DNA of 8,879 nucleotides from DAOTTW01 sp034437615 (GTDB taxonomy: Bacteria > Chloroflexota > Anaerolineae > Aggregatilineales > Phototrophicaceae), in assembly GCA_034437615.1 (NCBI GenBank), contig DAOTTW010000480.1:1-8879 (forward strand), read 5' to 3'. Below, in pieces: positions 1 to 5,773 of the stretch. The notes under the pieces were generated by a model. It saw nothing but the letters and a program-made list of their open reading frames with translations, ran no database searches and was not told the DNA's origin. Position 1 is the stretch's first letter. Each line of letters opens with the position of its first letter. The translations under genes and the position numbers were made by a program.

Positions 1-797
1 GCGACCTCTTCCGGTGTGGGCCGCCTGCCGATGCGCTGTTCGATGTTTTGCATGACATGGTACATCTGCCGGATGCGCTCGGTCATGTGCAGCGGGATGC
101 GAATGGTGCGCGTTTTCTGCGCCAGGGCGCGTGTGATGGCCTGCCGAATCCACCAGGTCGCATAGGTACTGAAGCGGTTGCCACGCGAATAGTCGTATTT
201 ATCGACTGCTCGCATCAGCCCCACGTTGCCCTCTTGAATGAGGTCGGGGAAGGGCAAACCCTGGCCCATGTAACGCTTGGCGATGCTGACCACAAGGCGC
301 GTGTTGGCGCGTCCGAGGTGTTCGCGGGCATGTTGGCCGTCGCGTTTGAGGCGCTCTAGGTGATTGGCGAAGCGGGTTTGTTGCTGTTCGGGGGTTAATC
401 TGCTGATGCGTCTTTCGGCAAGTTTGCCGCGTTCGATGCGTTTGGCGAGGCGGACTTCTTCAGCGGCGCTGAGGAGTGGTTCCTGGGCCATCTGACGGAA
501 ATACAGCCCAACCGGATCATCCGAGGAAATGGCATTGATGTCCCCGATGTGTGAATCTGCTAACATCTCTGGGTGCTGTGAGAGTGCTGCATCAAGGTCT
601 TCGCCGCGTGTTGTCGGCCCGCTGGCGTCTTCGAGTGGCTCTTTTTGCAGGGTGATGCCTAACTCGTCCAATTCGTACAGTATATTTTCCAAAAGGCCGT
701 TGATGTCGGTTTCACCGTCGTCTTCGAGCACTTCGACCACATCATCAAATGTAACATAACCATGTTTGCCTGCCCGGTCTATCAATTCCTGAATCAC
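1..797 (-). CDS. RNA polymerase sigma factor, group 1 (RpoD/SigA-like), C-terminus cut by window edge
   Basis: This is a primary-type sigma-70 factor, which directs core RNA polymerase to -35/-10 promoters. The 265 visible codons show, in order, a region 1.1-like N-terminus (residues about 2-45, with the GYVTFDDV stretch), region 1.2 from about residue 94 (DPVGLYFRQM), and region 2 from about 165. Region 2 includes NTRLVVSIAKRY, DLIQEGNVGLMRAVDKYDY and the -10-melting segment FSTYATWWIRQ with tryptophans at 215-216. The start of region 3 (RIRQMYHVMQNIEQ) follows, and the rest, including the -35-binding region 4, lies outside the window. The spacer between regions 1.2 and 2 is short, unlike the long insert of proteobacterial RpoD. 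I chose the GTG at 797 because AGGGGT lies 7 nt upstream (810-805) and region 1.1 begins directly after it; a TTG at 827 is an in-frame alternative. The gene is divergent from the helicase gene. Region 1.1 argues for a group 1 factor, but a second RpoD-like paralogue cannot be excluded. Confidence 0.93.
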   Translation of the reverse strand, partial: MIQELIDRAGKHGYVTFDDVVEVLEDDGETDINGLLENILYELDELGITLQKEPLEDASGPTTRGEDLDAALSQHPEMLADSHIGDINAISSDDPVGLYFRQMAQEPLLSAAEEVRLAKRIERGKLAERRISRLTPEQQQTRFANHLERLKRDGQHAREHLGRANTRLVVSIAKRYMGQGLPFPDLIQEGNVGLMRAVDKYDYSRGNRFSTYATWWIRQAITRALAQKTRTIRIPLHMTERIRQMYHVMQNIEQRIGRRPTPEEV

Positions 798-804
798 GCT
801 ACTT

Positions 805-810
805 ACCCCT
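805..810 (-). promoter_or_regulatory. Ribosome binding site of the sigma factor gene
   Basis: AGGGGT on the minus strand lies 7 nt before the GTG at 797. It decides the start, because no ATG lies at this end of the frame and the upstream TTG at 827 has no such site. Confidence 0.55.
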
Positions 811-823
811 GTGGTTTGGTTCC

Positions 824-835
824 CCAATAAATTGG
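824..835. repeat. 12-bp inverted repeat in the sigma gene leader
   Basis: CCAATAAATTGG is a perfect 5-bp inverted repeat around AA. It lies 27 bp before the GTG start of the sigma gene, downstream of the candidate promoter. It could be an operator or a weak leader hairpin; chance is also possible for an AT-rich 12-mer. Confidence 0.3.
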
Positions 836-863
836 CAAATGACGGCACACAACGCCGGGTGCT

Positions 864-893
864 GCAATACGCGAAAGAACGCGAACAAGTCAA
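864..893 (-). promoter_or_regulatory. Candidate promoter of the sigma factor gene
   Basis: Minus strand: TTGACT (893-888), an 18-bp spacer, then TATTGC (869-864). The -35 box is good and the -10 box is poor. Transcription would start near 857 and give a leader of about 60 nt. Two direct ACGCGAA copies (869-875 and 879-885, read on the plus strand) fall within or touch the spacer, ten bases apart. Confidence 0.3.
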
Positions 894-1190
894 TTTAACT
901 TGTGAGCAACGGGCTTAAGCCGCACAGCCCGCAGATAACTGACGCTTGGGTGAGCTGGCGACCAACACCTGGCGATTATGTGATGCATTGTTCATGGTAG
1001 TTGAAGTTGAAAATTACGCAAGTTGACCCACGCGATTACGAGCAAGACCGCCGACCACATCGCATTTAACGTTATTCTATCACAGCGCGGTCACAGATGC
1101 GGATTAGCTGTGCTTAAGTGCTTGATGCGGCGGTAACTGCAACAGCGAAAAGATGATTTGTTATGTTTTATAGCATTTTTATGGCTTGTC

Positions 1191-1220
1191 TGCACAGATG
1201 ACCGACATACGGGTTATAAT
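1191..1220 (+). promoter_or_regulatory. Candidate promoter of the helicase gene
   Basis: A perfect TATAAT lies at 1215-1220. TGCACA (4 of 6 to the -35 consensus) lies 18 bp upstream at 1191-1196. Transcription would begin near 1227, leaving an untranslated leader of about 127 nt before the ATG at 1354, which is long for a simple gene. Confidence 0.4.
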
Positions 1221-1353
1221 GCCTGAATGAATACACGAGTAATCTAATGCGTCACAATGGTTAGAAACAAGTTGGGTTGAGGGATAAAAATTGCATTCCC
1301 ATTGCGGCATCAAGTATCATAAGTACAGCATGGTGAGATTGTGAGGACACATT

Positions 1354-2592
1354 ATGTCCACCCGACGCTTCACAGACGATTTGCCGGACCCGTCATCAAC
1401 ATCGGACGCGAAGCCGGAACCTAAGCAAAAGCTAAAAATGCCCAAGCGTCCGACGCCCCAACGCCCTCAGCAAGACAATAGCGGCGGACGACCAACAGCG
1501 GCACCCCAACGCCGCCCATCGTCTGCTAATGGGCCGCCGCGTGCGGGTGGCTCCGGTTTACATATGCCGCGTTCGCTGGCGCAGGTCATCAGCGAAGCAG
1601 ATGAGCGGGTGATGCAGGGCGATCTGGTCGATTATGTGCCGATGCCGACGGGCTTTGATCCGCTGGATGGGCTGATCGGCGGTGGTTTACGCAAAACCGA
1701 ACTGACGCTACTCGGCGGCGCACAGGGCATCGGTAAGACGATTGCCACCCTGCAAATTGCGCGTAACATCGCCAGTCGTCAAGGGCAGTATGCGTTTTAC
1801 CTCTCGTATGAGCATACCGAAGCGCATTTGATGCACCGCTTGCTGTGTCTGGAGAGCATCAATCCGCCGGAGATGGACACCACCAACGGCCTAAAATTGC
1901 GCGATATGTATAACATTATCGTGGCGCAGCGTGCGAAGAAATTCATGGGGCGTCAGGGTGGTGTTGGTTCGCTGCAAGCCATCTTGCGTGACCATCCCAA
2001 GACAGCACCCGCTCTCAGCCGCCTGCTACGCTATGCGGATCGCATGATCCTGCTGAAGGCCAGCCCTGCTGTTACCAATCTGCGTACGATCAAGGAGATG
2101 ACGGCACGGTTGGCAGAGGCCACAGGCGGCAACATAACCGTTTTTGTGGATTATTTGCAGAAGGTCGCCGTACACCCCGAACGACCCCGCGATGAAAACG
2201 ACAAAGTGACCATCATCGTTGAGGGCTTGAAGGACATCGGGCTGTCGCTGGATGTGCCGGTTTTCTCCATCGTCGCAGCGGACCGTGAAGGTCTCAAGAG
2301 CAAGCGCATTCACCTCTATCATCTGCGGGGCAGTAGTGCGCTGGATTACGAATCCGATATTGCTATCATCATGAACAACAAATTTCAGATTTTAGCGAAG
2401 GATCACGTCGCGTTTAACCCATATACCGCCAAGCAGTTTCGCAATTGGGTCGTATTCACAATTGAGAAGAACCGCGCTGGACGCGCCATGATGGATATGG
2501 AGTTCGAGCTACAGGCGCAGCACTTCGCCTTCAACCCACGCGGGCAGCGCGTCCAGCAGCAGTTGATTGATGACAAAGTGATCGAAACCTAG
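1354..2592 (+). CDS. DnaB-like helicase C-terminal domain protein (RecA-fold ATPase), no DnaB N-terminal domain
   Basis: This 412-residue protein has one RecA-type ATPase domain of the DnaB C-terminal family. Visible motifs: Walker A GAQGIGKT (122-129); a catalytic-glutamate motif LSYEHTE (E153), matching SLEM of DnaB; Walker B ITVFVDYLQ (D266); the HLRGSSALDYESDI segment (323-335), matching the DLRESGAIEQDADI motif of DnaB; and EKNRAGR (371-377), whose R374 fits the arginine finger. DnaB family members form hexameric rings that unwind DNA. This protein lacks the helical N-terminal domain that binds primase. In its place is a proline-, glutamine- and arginine-rich, probably disordered tail (residues 1-70). 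GAGGA 6 nt before the ATG supports the start. The role is unknown: it could be a helicase accessory, a recombination or repair ATPase, or a KaiC/RadA-like ATPase, though the C-terminal motif order favours DnaB. It is not evidently the replicative helicase. Confidence 0.85.
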   Translation: MSTRRFTDDLPDPSSTSDAKPEPKQKLKMPKRPTPQRPQQDNSGGRPTAAPQRRPSSANGPPRAGGSGLHMPRSLAQVISEADERVMQGDLVDYVPMPTGFDPLDGLIGGGLRKTELTLLGGAQGIGKTIATLQIARNIASRQGQYAFYLSYEHTEAHLMHRLLCLESINPPEMDTTNGLKLRDMYNIIVAQRAKKFMGRQGGVGSLQAILRDHPKTAPALSRLLRYADRMILLKASPAVTNLRTIKEMTARLAEATGGNITVFVDYLQKVAVHPERPRDENDKVTIIVEGLKDIGLSLDVPVFSIVAADREGLKSKRIHLYHLRGSSALDYESDIAIIMNNKFQILAKDHVAFNPYTAKQFRNWVVFTIEKNRAGRAMMDMEFELQAQHFAFNPRGQRVQQQLIDDKVIET

Positions 2593-2619
2593 ACTGGTTA
2601 AACTTCAAAATAAGGCGAA

Positions 2620-2646
2620 ACGATTTGCAGAAGCTCTGTGAATCGT
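2620..2646 (+). terminator. 12-bp hairpin downstream of the helicase gene, possible terminator
   Basis: A stem of 12 pairs (2620-2631 with 2635-2646, two of them G-T wobbles) closes an AGC triloop, 27 bp after the helicase stop. The T-rich run (TGTTTTGCTTTATCTTT) begins about 8 nt after the stem, not directly at it, so termination may be weak. Confidence 0.4.
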
Positions 2647-2703
2647 CTGGATCTGTTTTGCTTTATCTTTCAGCTAGAAAAGCCTTAACGCTTCGTCAAT
2701 CAG

Positions 2704-2733
2704 TTGTTAACCGGACATCTGTTATGCTATGCT
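2704..2733 (+). promoter_or_regulatory. Candidate promoter of the propeller-like gene
   Basis: TTGTTA (2704-2709), an 18-bp spacer, then TATGCT (2728-2733). The implied start near 2740 gives a leader of about 35 nt to the ATG at 2775. Both boxes are imperfect. Confidence 0.35.
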
Positions 2734-2774
2734 TTATGTGATTGCAAAGAGCATAACGACTGCACGGTGTTGCT

Positions 2775-3713
2775 ATGGCGTGGCGCGTCCATCTAACCAA
2801 CCAAGCAATCCAACAACTGCACATTTTGCCCGGTAAATCGCCCATCCTAGCGATTTGGACGCGCTTTGATCGCGTACACTACTACGAGTTGCTCACCGGG
2901 ACATTTCTGGACGAAAAGCACCTGCCCCAAGCCCCCAACGAGGGCTACCGCAGCACCATCTGGCAGGAATTCACCGGGTCATTGACGGGGCCGGATACCA
3001 ACATGTATCTGCCGATGGTGCGCACCAGTCAGGGCGATATTTACCTGACGGATGACGGCAAAATGCGCCTGTATCGCTCCACGACATCAGATGCACGGGT
3101 CATGGTTGAGACCGATGGGGTCGAAACCTTGCTAAATGCAGGGGATGCACAGCGTATTACGTCGCTGGACCTTGACCGTGCGCTAGGTATGATCGCCTTC
3201 TTGGACGAGCGCAACCGCCTGCACCTCTTTCAGCAGGACATCAGCGTTGGGGTGTTTGATATTGGCCTGGCAGACGGAGCTTCTGAGGATTACCCGACGG
3301 CGACGGTGGTCGTGGCGCGTGGTGGCAGTAACGTCTTTGCGACGGATGGGCGGCGGCTTGTCGTTACTGATGCCAGTGGTAAGGTGCTCAAGCGGCTTGA
3401 AGCGCATTATCGGCTGGGGCGCATCGCGTGCTCGCCATCAGGCAATATGGTCGTCACCAGCGATATTGAATCGGGTGTTTTGCGCTTATACGAGGGTGAA
3501 ACGCTCACGCTGACGCATCAACGCTTTGCAATTGACCTGATCGCAGAGGCAGCGCAGATACAATTGATGGCCGATCTGCCTGCGATAGATACCAGCATTA
3601 GCGCCCTTGTCGCGCACAGTAGAGGCCAACTGGCCTTCGCTATGTCCGGTGTTGTCTGTGTAACGGACGCATCTTATATGGATAGGCTACCCCGTCCGAA
3701 GGCGCTTTTCTAG
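2775..3713 (+). CDS. Uncharacterised beta-propeller-like (WD40/YVTN-type) protein
   Basis: I do not recognise a named family. The 312-residue product has no signal peptide or membrane segment and looks cytoplasmic. It shows about six stretches of alternating beta strands with turn motifs like propeller blades: residues 23-50 (strand, then YYELLTGTF), 88-102 (DIYLTDDGKMRLYRS), 128-155 (ITSLDLDRALGMIAFLDE), 187-211 (FATDGRRLVVTDASGKVL), 214-244 (IACSPSGNMVVTSD followed by GVLRLYEG, the clearest WD40-like blade) and 277-298. Such propellers usually act as binding scaffolds, and no catalytic motif is seen. The ATG at 2775 has only a weak upstream ribosome site, but no in-frame alternative lies close by. 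The gene lies 182 bp after the helicase gene on the same strand, but a hairpin and a candidate promoter lie between. Its TAG stop touches the stop of the opposing methyltransferase gene. Confidence 0.75.
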   Translation: MAWRVHLTNQAIQQLHILPGKSPILAIWTRFDRVHYYELLTGTFLDEKHLPQAPNEGYRSTIWQEFTGSLTGPDTNMYLPMVRTSQGDIYLTDDGKMRLYRSTTSDARVMVETDGVETLLNAGDAQRITSLDLDRALGMIAFLDERNRLHLFQQDISVGVFDIGLADGASEDYPTATVVVARGGSNVFATDGRRLVVTDASGKVLKRLEAHYRLGRIACSPSGNMVVTSDIESGVLRLYEGETLTLTHQRFAIDLIAEAAQIQLMADLPAIDTSISALVAHSRGQLAFAMSGVVCVTDASYMDRLPRPKALF

Positions 3714-4589
3714 CTAGCCCTGCTCAAATTGTTGCTGATGGGCCAGGTATTCCGCGATGAAGCCGCCGCTGTTGCTGGCGATGAGCACACCCGCTTGCTT
3801 GGTAATCATTAGCTCGCCTAGATGCTTGATAAGTTGATTGATCTGCTGGCGCATAATCATCATTACGTCCTCCCACACCACATCATCCGGCAATTGTGCC
3901 TCACGCAAATCGCGTGTGCTCTCAAGATACGTAAGCGCAGGCTCAACTTCCGGGAAGACCAGCGCGCTAGGCAAATCGTGGCGCACAACAGCGAAGAAAT
4001 AGCGCGATAGCATCCGCGTGCCGTTTTCTAGCGCGAAGCGATCACTGGGCAACGACGGCACCCGCACACTGGTAGGGCCACGTCGGGTCAGCAGCACAAT
4101 CGCACGCCGCATCAACACCTGTAGCTCTGGCATGGTGCCGACGCTGTTGGTCGCCGTGACGAGCAGGCCATCCGCTTTGAGCACGCGGCGCAGCTCTGCA
4201 ATCGTATCCTCTACAGCCTGCACATGGTAAAGCATGTGGTTGGCCATGACGACATCGAAGCTAGCATCGGGGAAGGGCAAGTGTAACGCATCCGCAACCG
4301 AGATTTTATCCAGCCCCGCCGGATGGTTGCGCAACATGCCGGGTATCAGGTCAACGCCGATGTAACGCCCCTGTGGGATGAGGTCGCGTAAGCTGTGATA
4401 ATACAGGCCAGGACCGCTACCGACATCGAGCACATGTTCATCCCCGCGCCATCGCGCACACTTCAGCACCCAATCGACATAGTTTCGGTTGGGGATCGTG
4501 TATTTGTCGTGCGTTTCCTGGCGGGTACGCAGGTTGTCGTCTGTTTCGTATTGGCGGCGGAGCGCTTCGTACTCGTTTTGTGAATCCAT
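3714..4589 (-). CDS. Class I SAM-dependent methyltransferase (Methyltransf_11 type)
   Basis: The 291-residue protein carries the Rossmann-type methyltransferase core. Motif I VLDVGSGPG (53-61) binds S-adenosylmethionine. D80 in YIGVDLIPGML fits the acidic residue that binds the ribose. VADALHLPFP (98-107) is the motif II region, FDVVMANHMLYHV (111-123) is the post-II strand, and ELRRVLKADGLLVTAT (132-147) is the motif III area. The residues after 150 form a mostly helical cap with no family signature, so the substrate, small molecule or other, is not predictable. An in-frame ATG lies four codons upstream (4601). I prefer 4589 because GGGA lies 6 nt before it and because the TATAAT box at 4627-4622 would leave only about 14 nt of leader for the longer form. 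The gene is convergent with, and directly abuts, the propeller-like gene. It is separated from the upstream membrane-protein genes by a hairpin and its own promoter. Confidence 0.88.
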   Translation of the reverse strand: MDSQNEYEALRRQYETDDNLRTRQETHDKYTIPNRNYVDWVLKCARWRGDEHVLDVGSGPGLYYHSLRDLIPQGRYIGVDLIPGMLRNHPAGLDKISVADALHLPFPDASFDVVMANHMLYHVQAVEDTIAELRRVLKADGLLVTATNSVGTMPELQVLMRRAIVLLTRRGPTSVRVPSLPSDRFALENGTRMLSRYFFAVVRHDLPSALVFPEVEPALTYLESTRDLREAQLPDDVVWEDVMMIMRQQINQLIKHLGELMITKQAGVLIASNSGGFIAEYLAHQQQFEQG

Positions 4590-4621
4590 GCATCGTCCCA
4601 TCTGGTAGCCGCTATAAACAT

Positions 4622-4627
4622 ATTATA
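4622..4627 (-). promoter_or_regulatory. -10 box of the methyltransferase gene
   Basis: A perfect TATAAT on the minus strand lies 33 bp before the ATG at 4589. No good -35 box lies 16-18 bp upstream, so it may need an activator or be weak. The implied leader is about 26 nt. Confidence 0.4.
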
Positions 4628-4741
4628 CACCAAGCATCGGCTGAACGCGCCGACTTTTCTATTGCATTGTAGATTACGTAACGTGCTATGCGCCAAGACG
4701 TGCGTCCGTTGCCGAAAACGACGACAAATCCAAAATACCTA

Positions 4742-4754
4742 CCCTTGTGAAGGG
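4742..4754 (-). terminator. Short hairpin after the membrane-protein genes, possible terminator
   Basis: On the minus strand CCCTT-CAC-AAGGG forms a 5-bp stem 69 bp past the last stop codon, and is followed by TAGGTATTTTGGATTT. The stem is short and the T-tract interrupted, but the position between an operon end and the next promoter fits termination. Confidence 0.35.
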
Positions 4755-4822
4755 GCTTGAGGTGAAGGCTGAGCGGTGCGGATGTGGCTTGTGGATATGG
4801 AGGCGCTTCAGCGCATGTTGCG

Positions 4823-5254
4823 CTAGCCGCGCCGGATTTTGCTCTCACGCTGCATTTTCTCGATACGACGGGCGCGGCGCATATCCTCCATGCGCTGCGG
4901 CGCGTATTCGATCATGCTGTTCGCGATGCCCGCCAGCACACCGCCGACGATCAGCGTGACCCAGCCCAGGCCGCTTGTGATTGCCAGCACGGGCACGACC
5001 AGCACTGTAATCAGCAGCAGGATGACATCCAGAATCACGGTTGCAACGCCCATCGTCGCGACAATTGCAGGGCTGGCCAACATAACCAGCAGCGGCTTGA
5101 TGAAGGCGTTTACCAGGCCGAAAATCACGCCGATAATCAGCAGATTAACCAGGTTGCCATCCACGACGCCCACCCCAGGCCCGATGATGATGACCAGCGC
5201 AATCAGCACGGCGTTTACGAGCAGGCGCAATGTAAAGGTCTTTAGTCCTGTCAT
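4823..5254 (-). CDS. YvlD-like membrane protein (phage holin superfamily IV family), paralogue 2
   Basis: This small integral membrane protein of 143 residues has four predicted hydrophobic segments (about 8-27, 34-57, 62-88 and 94-114). It ends in a strongly basic, charged cytoplasmic-type tail (118-143, with RRARR and KIRRG). The signature FGLVNAFIKPLLVMLASPA (45-63) matches the conserved GxxNAxxxP segment of the four-helix YvlD / 'mycobacterial phage holin' family. Despite the name, these are mostly chromosomal proteins of unknown function, linked to the envelope in some bacteria. The ATG at 5254 has only a weak AGAG-type ribosome site. The gene lies 51 bp downstream of its paralogue and is probably co-transcribed with it. 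The basic tail is absent from paralogue 1. Confidence 0.82.
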   Translation of the reverse strand: MTGLKTFTLRLLVNAVLIALVIIIGPGVGVVDGNLVNLLIIGVIFGLVNAFIKPLLVMLASPAIVATMGVATVILDVILLLITVLVVPVLAITSGLGWVTLIVGGVLAGIANSMIEYAPQRMEDMRRARRIEKMQRESKIRRG

Positions 5255-5305
5255 AGTGTTTTACTCTGCTTATCTCTTGTCCAGCGTTCACAACGGCGTT
5301 CGCGC

Positions 5306-5701
5306 TTAAAAGCGGTCAATTTGATCCTGTCGGGTTTGATCGTAGCCGTCATCCATGCCAATGATGGTCTCCAGCGCCAATGCCGTCAGTGACATGATGA
5401 TACCACCGAGGACCGCCCAGCCAAAACCGTCGATGATGAGCCGATCACCGGAAATCGTCGCCGCTAATTGCAGCATCAGCCCGTTGATAACCAGCACGAA
5501 AAGCCCGAACGACAAGATCACCGCAGGGCATGTCAGCAAGATCAAGAATGGGCGCACAAGCGCATTCACCACGCCGATGATCGCCCCTAACAGTAACAAT
5601 GTGCCCAGACCATCATCAGCCAGCATGATGCCCGGTAGCAGCGCGGCTGTGATGAGAATCGCCACCGCATTAATCAGGATTCGCAAAATCAGGTTACGCA
5701 T
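5306..5701 (-). CDS. YvlD-like membrane protein (phage holin superfamily IV family), paralogue 1
   Basis: The 131-residue protein has four hydrophobic segments (about 5-27, 33-56, 58-80 and 93-115). The family signature is at 42-60 (IGVVNALVRPFLILLTCPA). The typical LPGI turn lies after helix 1 (22-25) and a DGFGWAVLGG segment before helix 4 (91-100). Its C-terminus is short and acidic to polar (MDDGYDQTRQDQ), opposite in charge to the basic tail of paralogue 2. AGAGGT (5712-5707) lies 5 nt before the ATG at 5701 and gives a good start. The gene starts 72 bp after the aminotransferase stop, on the same strand, so read-through from that gene is likely. No lysis gene or phage gene is nearby, so a phage holin role is not supported. 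Confidence 0.86.
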   Translation of the reverse strand: MRNLILRILINAVAILITAALLPGIMLADDGLGTLLLLGAIIGVVNALVRPFLILLTCPAVILSFGLFVLVINGLMLQLAATISGDRLIIDGFGWAVLGGIIMSLTALALETIIGMDDGYDQTRQDQIDRF

Positions 5702-5773
5702 GATAGACCTCTGTATTGTGCAGTTCGTTCGTTTGTTATACGTGTGGCAGCCTGCAAGGGTTTCATCTTTGTG

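Larger units (their letters stand above)
798..1353. other. Divergent intergenic region between sigma factor and helicase genes
   Basis: These 556 bp carry no convincing reading frame or RNA gene. Contents seen: the sigma leader and candidate promoter (798-893); a CGGGCT/AGCCCG stem with a 10-nt loop at 910-931 overlapping the palindrome GGCTTAAGCC; TCACAG repeated at 1080 and 1091; an AT-rich stretch at 1155-1185; and a TATAAT box at 1215 before the helicase gene. I saw no tRNA-like T-loop. The length is larger than two simple promoters need, so an undetected small RNA or regulator sites are possible. Confidence 0.6.

Noticed and set aside
48..759. Plus-strand open frames at the left end
   Set aside because: They lie antisense to the well-supported sigma factor gene and resemble no family.
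956..962. A second GTCGCCA (minus strand) near a GGCTTAAGCC palindrome, possibly a degenerate half of the four-hairpin element
   Set aside because: One chance match to a 7-mer is expected in this length over both strands, the CGGC flank and a TAAA-loop hairpin are missing, and the stem nearby has a 10-nt loop.
2775..2840. RelE/ParE-like toxin N-terminus suggested by the WRVHLTNQAIQQL start
   Set aside because: The similarity ends after about 20 residues. The rest is propeller-like, the protein is three times longer than such toxins, and no antitoxin gene is adjacent.
4612..4848. Minus-strand frame of 78 codons between the methyltransferase and YvlD-like genes
   Set aside because: It overlaps the end of the YvlD-like gene and the methyltransferase promoter, has no ribosome site, and has no recognisable composition.
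4784..5309. Long plus-strand open frames opposite the YvlD-like genes
   Set aside because: Their composition (runs of Gln/His/Asp or Ser/Thr/Ile) is that of antisense shadows, while the minus-strand frames give a recognised membrane family.
5303..5314. Hairpin CGCTT-AA-AAGCG at the end of YvlD-like paralogue 1 as a terminator
   Set aside because: The 5-bp stem overlaps the stop codon, has no T-tract, and lies only about 50 bp before the next co-directional gene.
4823..5701. Prophage lysis cassette
   Set aside because: The holin name comes from the family label only. No endolysin, tail or integrase gene is present, and the family is widespread on chromosomes.
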